Below are positions 1 through 5,814 of a stretch of DNA of 5,814 nucleotides, in pieces. Position numbers and translations under genes: made by a program. This stretch comes from Bacteroidota bacterium (GTDB taxonomy: Bacteria > Bacteroidota > Bacteroidia > UKL13-3): positions 1 through 5,814 of the forward strand of contig CANFSD010000112.1 of NCBI GenBank assembly GCA_947449515.1, read 5' to 3'. Each line of letters starts with the position of its first letter. The stretch's first letter is position 1. The notes under the pieces are model-generated. The model made no database searches. It saw only the letters and a list, made by a program, of their open reading frames with translations, and was not told the origin of the DNA.

Positions 1-1
1 G

Positions 2-100
2 CTAATAAAGGGCGAATATAATAGAACTAATGACTTGAAACGAATGAGAAAACTCAATTTATGGAGGCAACTAGAAATTGCTCAGAAAATTTGGCAGTAA
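2..100 (+). CDS. Possible 3' end of an upstream gene, product unknown (partial)
   Basis: Reading from base 2, one frame stays open for 32 codons and ends in TAA at 98-100; the other two plus-strand frames stop almost at once (TAA at 3-5 and at 19-21). The peptide is very basic and rich in Lys, Arg, Asn, Leu and Gln, ends in ...EIAQKIWQ, and looks like an amphipathic helical tail rather than a membrane segment. I do not recognise the family. An open run of this length is expected by chance roughly one time in ten in AT-rich DNA, so support is modest. If real, the gene begins outside the window and lies in the same direction as clpB, 190 bp upstream of it. No obvious intrinsic terminator follows the stop. 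Confidence 0.35.
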   Translation, partial: LIKGEYNRTNDLKRMRKLNLWRQLEIAQKIWQ

Positions 101-290
101 AAAGCCGCTCTTAACCATATTTTATAATGCTTTTCAGCCATTCTTTCCTTTATGTTAAAATTTCTTATGCCATTATTGCGCAAATTACGCATTGGAACCT
201 TTCTTGACGCTAATTGTTGTACCTGAAAAGCCATACTAAATTAACTGTATTTGTGATTCAAGTGCCAACTCAAATTGTAATTAATAAGCT

Positions 291-2891
291 ATGAATTTAA
301 ATAATTTCACAACCAAAGCCCAAGATGCCATTCAGCAAGCGCAACAAATTGCTGCAAGCAATTCAAACTCTTCCATTGAAACCGGACATTTATTAAAAGG
401 TTTGTTAGAAAGTGATGAACAAACTACCCAGTTTCTTCTCAAGAAAATTGACACCAATTTGCAAAGGATGAACCAAGCATTGGATGCCATTTTACTTTCT
501 TATCCAAAGGTAAAAGATAACCCAGCGCAGTATCTTTCTAATTCAGCCAATCAGGTTCTTATTAAAGCGCAAAATTTCTTGCAAGAATTTGGAGATGATT
601 TTGTAGCTGTAGAACATTTATTATTGGCCTTGTTATTTGTGTCCGATCCAATTGCCACACTTTTGAAAGACGCGGGTGTTAATGAAAAGGCGCTTAAATC
701 TGCTATCAAAGAATTACGTGGCGGTGCAAAGGTTAATTCGCAAAGTGCCGAAGCGCAATACAACTCATTAAATCGTTACGCAAAAAACTTAAATGATTTG
801 GCCCAAAGAGGGAAATTAGATCCTGTTATTGGTCGTGATGAGGAAATACGACGCGTGCTGCAAATATTGTCACGCAGAACCAAAAACAATCCGGTATTAA
901 TTGGCGAACCTGGCGTTGGTAAAACTGCCATTGCAGAGGGTTTGGCGCACAGAATTGTGAGTGGCGACGTGCCAGAAAATTTAAAAAGTAAGCGTGTGTT
1001 TTCTCTTGATATGGGTGCATTAATTGCAGGAGCCAAATACAAAGGTGAATTTGAAGAACGCTTAAAGTCAGTGGTAAAAGAAGTTACTCAAAGTGATGGT
1101 GAAATTATCTTGTTTATTGATGAAATTCATACACTGGTTGGCGCCGGTGGAGGAGGAGAAGGAGCAATGGACGCGGCCAATATTTTAAAACCGGCCTTGG
1201 CTCGCGGCGAATTAAGGTCTATTGGTGCCACAACCCTTGCCGAATACCAAAGGTATATTGAAAAAGACAAAGCCTTGGAACGTAGGTTTCAAAAAGTGTA
1301 TGTGGAAGAACCAGATACAGAAGCGGCTATTTCTATCCTTAGGGGCTTGAAAGAAAAATATGAAGTACACCATAAAGTACGTATTAAGGATGAAGCAATT
1401 ATTGCCGCAGTTGAGTTATCGCAACGCTATATTTCAGATAGGTTCTTGCCAGATAAGGCTATTGATTTAATGGATGAAGCTGCTTCTAAATTGCGCTTGG
1501 AAATTGATTCTGTTCCTGAAGAATTGGATCAGCTCGAAAGAAAAATTATGCAATTGGAAATTGAAAGGGAGGCCATCAAAAGAGAAGGAGATGATGTTAA
1601 GGTAAAAGAATTAAGTGAGCTCATAGCAAATTTGCAAAGCGAAAGAAATGCGCTGAAAGCAGAATGGCAAAGCGAGAAAATTATTGTAGATGGTATTCAA
1701 ATTGCCAAGCAAGATATTGAAAATTTAAAAGTGGAGGCAGAATATGCAGAGCGCGCCGGTGATTTTGGTAAAGTTGCAGAAATAAGATACGGCAGAATCA
1801 AAGAAGCAGAAGCAAAAGTAATTGAACTTAAAGAAAAATTGCAGGCGCAACAAGGTGATAATGCCATGGTGAAGGAGGAAGTAGACAGCGAAGATATTGC
1901 AGATGTGGTGAGCCGTTGGACAGGCGTACCCGTTACCCGCATGTTGCAAAGTGAACGCGAAAAATTGTTGAATCTAGAAGCAGAATTGCATAAGCGTGTA
2001 ATTGGTCAGGAGGAAGCAATTGTGGCCATCTCTGATGCCATTCGCAGAAACCGTGCTGGTTTGTCCGATCCTAAGCGACCAATTGGTTCGTTCATATTTT
2101 TAGGAACAACAGGTGTAGGAAAAACAGAATTGGCAAAGGCGCTCGCAGCGTTTTTGTTTAACCAAGAAAATGCTTTGGTGCGCATTGATATGAGCGAGTA
2201 CCAAGAAAAACATACCGTTTCTCGTTTAATAGGTGCGCCTCCTGGTTATGTGGGTTATGAAGAAGGCGGTCAACTCACAGAGGCCATCAGACGCAGGCCT
2301 TATAGTGTTGTATTGTTAGATGAGATTGAAAAAGCTCACCCAGATGTATTTAATATTTTATTGCAAGTTTTAGATGATGGGCGTTTAACAGATAACAAAG
2401 GAAGGGTAGCTAATTTTAAAAATACCATTGTTATTATGACCTCCAATATTGGTTCGCAATTGATTCAAGAAAAGTTTGAAACCTATGATGACACCAATAA
2501 AGATGAGTTAATGGCAGAAGCCAAAGTGAATGTAATGGAATTGCTTAAACGCAGCATTCGTCCTGAGTTCTTAAATAGAATAGACGATGTAATTATGTTC
2601 ACGCCATTGAGCAGAGAGGATGTAAGAAGTATTGTAGATATTCAATTGCAAGATATCAAAGAAAAATTGATGGAACAGGGAATTGTCTTTACGGCTAAGG
2701 AAGAAGCCTTAGATTGGTTGGCTCAATTGGGTTATGATCCGCAATACGGAGCAAGACCTTTGAAACGTGTTTTACAAAGGAAAATTCTGAATGAATTGTC
2801 TAAAGAAATTCTTTCGGGAACCATCAAAAAAGATTCCGAAATAGAATTGATTTTAGATAAAAGCAATCAATTGGTATTTCTCAATAAATAA
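291..2891 (+). CDS. clpB: ATP-dependent chaperone ClpB (Hsp104-type disaggregase)
   Basis: ClpB is a cytosolic hexameric AAA+ machine that works with DnaK/DnaJ/GrpE to pull polypeptides out of aggregates after heat or other stress. The 866-residue product is close to the usual length (E. coli ClpB has 857). Domains in order are: N-terminal Clp_N repeats (about 5-145); NBD1 with Walker A GEPGVGKT (205-212), pore-loop Tyr250 (KYKG), Walker B D277/E278 and arginines R331/R332; a long charged coiled-coil middle domain (about 400-525) with the QYG-like site at Tyr500; and NBD2 with Walker A GTTGVGKT (605-612), pore loop GYVGY (652-656), Walker B D677/E678, sensor-1 N719, arginine finger R763 and sensor-2 GAR (820-822). 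The full middle domain and the absence of a ClpP-binding IGF/IGL loop separate it from ClpA, ClpC and ClpX. The ATG start gives the standard MNLNNFT family beginning. There is no clear Shine-Dalgarno sequence, as is common in Bacteroidota. No CIRCE-like operator is visible upstream. It appears to be monocistronic, ending at the hairpin terminator that overlaps its stop codon. Confidence 0.98.
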   Translation: MNLNNFTTKAQDAIQQAQQIAASNSNSSIETGHLLKGLLESDEQTTQFLLKKIDTNLQRMNQALDAILLSYPKVKDNPAQYLSNSANQVLIKAQNFLQEFGDDFVAVEHLLLALLFVSDPIATLLKDAGVNEKALKSAIKELRGGAKVNSQSAEAQYNSLNRYAKNLNDLAQRGKLDPVIGRDEEIRRVLQILSRRTKNNPVLIGEPGVGKTAIAEGLAHRIVSGDVPENLKSKRVFSLDMGALIAGAKYKGEFEERLKSVVKEVTQSDGEIILFIDEIHTLVGAGGGGEGAMDAANILKPALARGELRSIGATTLAEYQRYIEKDKALERRFQKVYVEEPDTEAAISILRGLKEKYEVHHKVRIKDEAIIAAVELSQRYISDRFLPDKAIDLMDEAASKLRLEIDSVPEELDQLERKIMQLEIEREAIKREGDDVKVKELSELIANLQSERNALKAEWQSEKIIVDGIQIAKQDIENLKVEAEYAERAGDFGKVAEIRYGRIKEAEAKVIELKEKLQAQQGDNAMVKEEVDSEDIADVVSRWTGVPVTRMLQSEREKLLNLEAELHKRVIGQEEAIVAISDAIRRNRAGLSDPKRPIGSFIFLGTTGVGKTELAKALAAFLFNQENALVRIDMSEYQEKHTVSRLIGAPPGYVGYEEGGQLTEAIRRRPYSVVLLDEIEKAHPDVFNILLQVLDDGRLTDNKGRVANFKNTIVIMTSNIGSQLIQEKFETYDDTNKDELMAEAKVNVMELLKRSIRPEFLNRIDDVIMFTPLSREDVRSIVDIQLQDIKEKLMEQGIVFTAKEEALDWLAQLGYDPQYGARPLKRVLQRKILNELSKEILSGTIKKDSEIELILDKSNQLVFLNK

Positions 2892-2923
2892 AAAAAGCCC
2901 CGCCATTTGGCGGGGCTTTTTTT
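2891..2923. terminator. Bidirectional intrinsic terminator between convergent genes
   Basis: An 8-bp perfect GC-rich stem, GCCCCGCC (2897-2904) with GGCGGGGC (2909-2916), closes a 4-nt loop ATTT (2905-2908). Six A residues precede it (2891-2896) and seven T residues follow it (2917-2923). On the plus strand this is a textbook rho-independent terminator for clpB. Read on the minus strand, the A tract becomes a U tract, so it also serves the RNA methyltransferase gene whose stop lies 20 bp away. The first A of the A tract is the last base of the clpB TAA stop codon. Confidence 0.95.
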
Positions 2924-2943
2924 ATATCAAAATGTCTGCCACC

Positions 2944-4122
2944 TTAGGCGTTCAAATCGTTTTCAGGATTGTTTAAATTTTCTAAGGCCAATTTCTTTTT
3001 ATCTCTGGTTCCTTTGTAAATCTCAAATTTGTGGTAACGACATTCTAAAGCACCATTATACAACTGGATCTTTTTAGAAGGCGCCAAGCCAGTCATTTTT
3101 AAGGCCGCAATATTTGATGAAATCACCCATACATCATATCCGTCAAATTCCTTTTTCATTTGATCTCCCATCATTTTATAAAAGGCTCCAATTTCATCAA
3201 TTGGTAAACGTTCGCCATACGGCGGGTTTATAATCATTAATCCACCACCGGCAGGACCTTTAACTTCCTCAAAGCGCTTGTTACTTACTTTAATATCTTC
3301 ATCTAAACCTGCACGGGTAATGTTTTCTCGGCTTATATCAATGGCCTTAAAGGTTTTGTCCGAACCAATAATATTTGCTTTAGATTCTTTTATTGCTGCT
3401 ATGGCATCTTCTCTAACCTGTGAGAAAATCATAGGGTCGAAATTTTTCCAACGTTCAAACCCAAACTGCGCCCTTTTTAAATTTGGCGGCATGTTTTTAG
3501 CAATCATGGCTGCTTCAATGAGCAAAGTACCACTACCGCACATTGGGTCGTAATAATTTCCTTCCCCATTCCAACCTGTAAGCATAATCATTCCAGCCGC
3601 TGTAACCTCGTTTATGGGGGCCAAAGTACTATCTGTTCTGTAGCCTCTTCTGTGTAAAGATTCCGCAGAGCTATCTAATGAAACAGTAACTTCATCATTG
3701 TTTATGTGAATGTCTATACTTAAATCGGGGTGTGTTAAATCAATGCTTGGGCGTTCGCCAAATTTCTCTCTAAATTGGTCAACAATGGCATCCTTTGATT
3801 TTAGCGAAACATATTGCGAATGGTTAAAGAAATCACTTCTTAAGCTGGTATGAATTACCAATCTGCCATCTTTTTCTAAATACGTTGCCCAGTTTATTTT
3901 TTTGATGCCATCATACAATTGGGTTTCATCTTTTGCCCTAAATTTATTGATTGGAATCAACACTTTAAGCGCTGTTCTTAAGCATAAATTTGCCCTGTAC
4001 ATTAAGGCTAAATCGCCCTCAAAGCTTACGGCGCGGTTATGTGCCAATACATTTTGGGCGCCTAAGCTGTTTAATTCTTCTACTAATATTTGTTCTAACC
4101 CAAATTGGGTTTTGGCCACCAT
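2944..4122 (-). CDS. THUMP-domain class I SAM-dependent RNA methyltransferase (RlmL-like)
   Basis: This is a predicted N2-guanine RNA methyltransferase of the THUMP plus UPF0020 family (COG0116), related to the RlmL half of E. coli RlmKL, which modifies G2445 of 23S rRNA, and to Bacillus YpsC. With the start chosen here it has 392 residues: an N-terminal ferredoxin-like/THUMP RNA-binding region (about 1-150), then a Rossmann methyltransferase domain with SAM-binding motif I DPMCGSGT (192-199) followed by LLIEAA, catalytic motif IV NPPYGER (299-305), and the family's C-terminal NGALECR...FEIYKG segment (356-371). It lacks the RlmK half of the 702-residue E. coli fusion. I chose ATG at 4122 because MVAKTQFGLE places the conserved GLE about as far from the start as in E. 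coli RlmL. The frame extends upstream to ATG 4191 or TTG 4197, but those 23-25 residues look unrelated to the family and contain a promoter-like box. It lies downstream of the beta-CASP RNase gene in the same direction, with a gap of 93 bp (24 bp if ATG 4191 is used). The exact target base is not determined by sequence alone. Confidence 0.93.
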   Translation of the reverse strand: MVAKTQFGLEQILVEELNSLGAQNVLAHNRAVSFEGDLALMYRANLCLRTALKVLIPINKFRAKDETQLYDGIKKINWATYLEKDGRLVIHTSLRSDFFNHSQYVSLKSKDAIVDQFREKFGERPSIDLTHPDLSIDIHINNDEVTVSLDSSAESLHRRGYRTDSTLAPINEVTAAGMIMLTGWNGEGNYYDPMCGSGTLLIEAAMIAKNMPPNLKRAQFGFERWKNFDPMIFSQVREDAIAAIKESKANIIGSDKTFKAIDISRENITRAGLDEDIKVSNKRFEEVKGPAGGGLMIINPPYGERLPIDEIGAFYKMMGDQMKKEFDGYDVWVISSNIAALKMTGLAPSKKIQLYNGALECRYHKFEIYKGTRDKKKLALENLNNPENDLNA

Positions 4123-4161
4123 GGCGAAAGTTGCGTTCAAATTCTCTGGTAATTTAGGCTG

Positions 4162-4169
4162 CAAAGTTA
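4162..4169 (-). promoter_or_regulatory. Candidate Bacteroidota -7 promoter box (TAACTTTG) for the RNA methyltransferase
   Basis: On the minus strand TAACTTTG matches the Bacteroidota housekeeping -7 consensus TAnnTTTG exactly, 39 bp upstream of ATG 4122. This would give a short leader of about 30-35 nt. The nearest TTTG upstream (4198-4195) is 25 nt away, longer than the usual spacing of around 19-20 nt to a -33 TTG, so the -33 element is weak or absent. If used, transcription would begin inside the longer versions of the reading frame, favouring the internal ATG. Confidence 0.4.
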
Positions 4170-4215
4170 AACGAATAAACTGAATAGCCATAAGCAAATG
4201 GCTGATAGGCTTTTG

Positions 4216-5622
4216 TTATTGCAATTCAATTTTTTCGCGGAGGTAAGGAATGTGTATATTTTGATAACCCTTTTCAAGGAGTTTTTTCTTGAAAATATCT
4301 TGTGTTTTTACCTCGCCGTGTACTAAAAATATTTCTTTAATTTTTTTAGGATTTTGACAAGCAAGCCATTTTAAAATTTCCTCATAATCTGCATGGGCAC
4401 TGTAATAATCTAATTTTTTTATTTGTGCCTTTACTGCGTATTCTTCCCCAAAAATGCGCACTAATTTTTCGCCATTTTTTAATTTGCCACCCAAACTTTC
4501 TGGGGTGCAATACCCAACAAACAAAATGGTGTTGTTTGGGTTCTCAATATTGTTGCTAATATGGTGCTTTATTCTTCCTGCCTCTGCCATGCCACTTGCC
4601 GAAATAATTATACATGGTTCTTCCAATGAGTTGAGGGCTTTAGACATTTCTAAATCGCTCACATAAGTTAAATTTTTAAAACCAAAAGGGTCTGGGTCTT
4701 TGTGCACATATTCCATAAATTCTTCCCTGTAACATTCCTGGTGTTTGCGCATTACATCCGTTGCTTTAACGGAAAGCGGACTGTCTACAAACACCTTAAT
4801 ATTCGGCATTCTACCTTCATTAACCGCTTTGTCTAATAAGTAAATAATTTCTTGGGTTCTATCTACACTAAATGCGGGAATAATGAGTTTTCCATTATTG
4901 GTAATGCATGTTTCTGTGATAATAGAAAAAAGTTCTTTTTCGGCATCACCAATTATAGGATGTAACCTGTCGCCATAGGTACTTTCACAAATTAAATAAT
5001 CACATTGCGGAAATGCTTGTGGGTCTCTTAAAATGGAGTCGTTGTAACGCCCAATATCACCAGAAAATGCAATTTTTATTCGTTTGTTGTTGGTAGATTT
5101 AATATCCAAATTTACACAAGCACTGCCCAATAAATGTCCTGCATCTGTAAAGGTTAATTTTATTTCGCTGTCTATTTTTAATTCCTCCTCATAATCCAAT
5201 ACCTCCATGAGGGAAAGTGCCTTTTCCACGTCTTCCAATTCATATAGTGGCTCTATAGCAACCAGGTCTTTTTTTAACCTTCGCTTGTTTACGTATTTTA
5301 AATCTGCGGTTTGAATATGGGCAGAATCTGCCAACATAATTTCACATAAACTTTTAGTGGCCGGTGTGCAAAAAATAAGGCCATTAAAACCTTCCTTAAC
5401 CAGGCGTGGTATTAATCCACTGTGGTCAATATGTCCATGAGATAATATTAAATAATCCAGGTCCTTTGGGTCGAACCCAAAATGCCTGTTTAAATCATCT
5501 CTTTGTTGAATATGGCCTTGAACCAATCCACAATCCAATAGAATTTTGGTGCCATTTGGTGTTGTAATTAAGTGCTTGCTCCCTGTAACCATTTGGGCTG
5601 CACCAAAAAATTGTATATCCAT
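4216..5622 (-). CDS. Beta-CASP metallo-beta-lactamase-fold RNase (COG1236/YSH1 type)
   Basis: This is a 468-residue predicted zinc-dependent ribonuclease of the CPSF73-like family, similar in layout to the Thermus TTHA0252 type and distinct from RNase J. Visible metal-binding motifs are LLDCG (D30), SHGHIDHSG (H62, H64, D66, H67), DAGHLLGSA (H163) and FSGDIGR (D189). Beta-CASP motifs follow: ESTYGDR (213-219, motif A), a His pair at H353/H354 (motif B) and SAHAD with H410 (motif C); H435 in VHGE completes the C-terminal RMMBL metal site. The inserted beta-CASP domain spans about 248-375. No signal peptide, KH domain or membrane segment is seen, so it should be cytosolic. All catalytic residues are present. 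The physiological RNA substrates of bacterial members are poorly defined, so a role in RNA processing or decay is inferred from the family. It is the first gene of a likely two-gene minus-strand unit with the RNA methyltransferase. Its ATG is preceded by a good Shine-Dalgarno-like sequence, which supports this start. Confidence 0.95.
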   Translation of the reverse strand: MDIQFFGAAQMVTGSKHLITTPNGTKILLDCGLVQGHIQQRDDLNRHFGFDPKDLDYLILSHGHIDHSGLIPRLVKEGFNGLIFCTPATKSLCEIMLADSAHIQTADLKYVNKRRLKKDLVAIEPLYELEDVEKALSLMEVLDYEEELKIDSEIKLTFTDAGHLLGSACVNLDIKSTNNKRIKIAFSGDIGRYNDSILRDPQAFPQCDYLICESTYGDRLHPIIGDAEKELFSIITETCITNNGKLIIPAFSVDRTQEIIYLLDKAVNEGRMPNIKVFVDSPLSVKATDVMRKHQECYREEFMEYVHKDPDPFGFKNLTYVSDLEMSKALNSLEEPCIIISASGMAEAGRIKHHISNNIENPNNTILFVGYCTPESLGGKLKNGEKLVRIFGEEYAVKAQIKKLDYYSAHADYEEILKWLACQNPKKIKEIFLVHGEVKTQDIFKKKLLEKGYQNIHIPYLREKIELQ

Positions 5623-5630
5623 AGAGCAAT

Positions 5631-5639
5631 ATCTCCTTT
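5631..5639 (-). promoter_or_regulatory. Shine-Dalgarno-like site of the beta-CASP RNase gene
   Basis: AAAGGAGAT on the minus strand places GGAG 10 nt before the ATG at 5622, within the workable range for a ribosome-binding site. It supports this start codon. It stands out because Bacteroidota genes seldom rely on such sites and the other genes in this window have no well-placed one. Confidence 0.5.
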
Positions 5640-5698
5640 AAATACCGAAAATCATTGATAAAGTGAAAAAATGAAATAAAATATCCACGAAAGTCACA

Positions 5699-5706
5699 TA
5701 CATTTG
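5699..5706 (+). promoter_or_regulatory. Candidate -7 promoter box (TACATTTG) for the deoxynucleoside kinase
   Basis: TACATTTG matches TAnnTTTG exactly and lies 55 bp before the kinase ATG, giving a predicted leader of about 50 nt. No TTG is seen 17-23 nt upstream, where the -33 element should be; that stretch is A-rich. In this AT-rich intergenic region one match of this kind could be chance. For the divergent RNase gene I found only a one-mismatch box, TAATGTTG (5741-5734, minus strand). Confidence 0.35.
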
Positions 5707-5761
5707 TTGATTACATCATAAAGTTGTTTTTTGCAACATTAAATAATCAGATTAAGGAATT

Positions 5762-5814
5762 ATGCATTTAGCTATCGCAGGAAATATTGGTTCGGGAAAA
5801 ACCACGTTAACCAC
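5762..5814 (+). CDS. Deoxynucleoside kinase, N-terminus only (cut by window end)
   Basis: The frame gives MHLAIAGNIGSGKTTLT before the window ends. GNIGSGKT is a P-loop (Walker A, GxxxxGKT) immediately after a hydrophobic first beta strand, the pattern at the start of dNK-family deoxyadenosine/deoxyguanosine kinases common in Bacteroidota, which phosphorylate deoxynucleosides with ATP in the purine salvage pathway. An in-frame TAA at 5753-5755 just upstream fixes ATG 5762 as the start. AAGGAA (5754-5759) ends only 2 nt before the ATG, too close for a normal ribosome-binding site. It is transcribed divergently from the RNase gene. Only about 17 of roughly 200 residues are visible, so another P-loop kinase cannot be fully excluded. 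Confidence 0.75.
   Translation, partial: MHLAIAGNIGSGKTTLT

Noticed and set aside
176..191. Palindrome TTGCGCAA and small hairpin TGCG-N7-CGCA
   Set aside because: Too short to call an operator or a terminator; no T tract follows and no partner site is seen.
127..207. 26-codon plus-strand frame starting MLFSHSF
   Set aside because: Very short, no ribosome-binding site, overlapped by another chance frame on the opposite strand; no support as a gene.
129..231. 9-bp inverted repeat GCTTTTCAG (129-137) / CTGAAAAGC (223-231) upstream of clpB
   Set aside because: The arms are 85 bp apart and do not extend. A match of this length somewhere in 290 bp of AT-rich DNA is not surprising, and no mobile-element features or target duplication accompany it.
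257..275. Sigma-54-like sequence TTGGCACTTGAATCAC on the minus strand
   Set aside because: The -24 half fits, but the -12 GC is replaced by AC, and no supported gene lies downstream on that strand.
551..1949. Minus-strand open frames of 64-88 codons inside clpB
   Set aside because: They are antisense shadows of a strongly conserved gene, with no recognisable motifs and composition fixed by the clpB codons.
3278..4666. Plus-strand open frames of 70-93 codons opposite the methyltransferase and RNase genes
   Set aside because: Antisense shadows; the hydrophobic stretches are the complement of the real coding sequence and no family motif is present.
4216..5622. Possible assignment as RNase J
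   Set aside because: The length (468 versus about 550 or more), the absence of the RNase J C-terminal domain and the ESTYGDR motif context fit the COG1236/YSH1-type group better.
5722..5737. GTTG-TTTTTTG-CAAC inverted repeat in the divergent region
   Set aside because: The stem is only 4 bp of mixed pairs around a homopolymer loop; too weak to be a terminator or operator.

Overview
The window looks like ordinary chromosomal DNA from a member of the Bacteroidota. It is AT-rich. The ClpB N-terminus (MNLNNFT) and the deoxynucleoside-kinase N-terminus (MHLAIAGNIGSGKTT) resemble Bacteroidota versions. Most starts lack a clear Shine-Dalgarno sequence, and matches to the Bacteroidota -7 promoter element TAnnTTTG lie upstream of two genes. 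The assignment rests on my recollection of these families; genus-level placement is not possible from this window.

Layout. Positions 1-290 hold an open frame that may be the last 32 codons of an upstream plus-strand gene (stop at 98-100), followed by about 190 bp of AT-rich leader with no gene I can support. clpB, the disaggregase chaperone, fills 291-2891 on the plus strand and is complete, with every diagnostic AAA+ residue I checked present. Its stop codon runs straight into a strong GC-rich hairpin flanked by A and T tracts (2891-2923), which can act as a terminator in both directions. Two minus-strand genes converge on this hairpin: a beta-CASP metallo-beta-lactamase-fold RNase (4216-5622) and, downstream of it, a THUMP-domain RNA methyltransferase of the RlmL type (2944-4122; longer starts at 4191 or 4197 are possible). 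A 139-bp divergent intergenic region (5623-5761) separates the RNase from the first 17 codons of a plus-strand deoxynucleoside kinase, cut off by the window edge.

Function. The two minus-strand genes both act on RNA (cleavage/processing and base methylation) and may be co-transcribed, but an exact TAnnTTTG box between them suggests the methyltransferase could also have its own promoter. clpB (protein disaggregation) and the kinase (nucleotide salvage) are separate transcription units. I see no mobile element, CRISPR array, RNA gene, phage or defence gene, and no convincing new system. The points worth a second look are the shared terminator, the methyltransferase start, and the regulation of the RNase/kinase divergent region.
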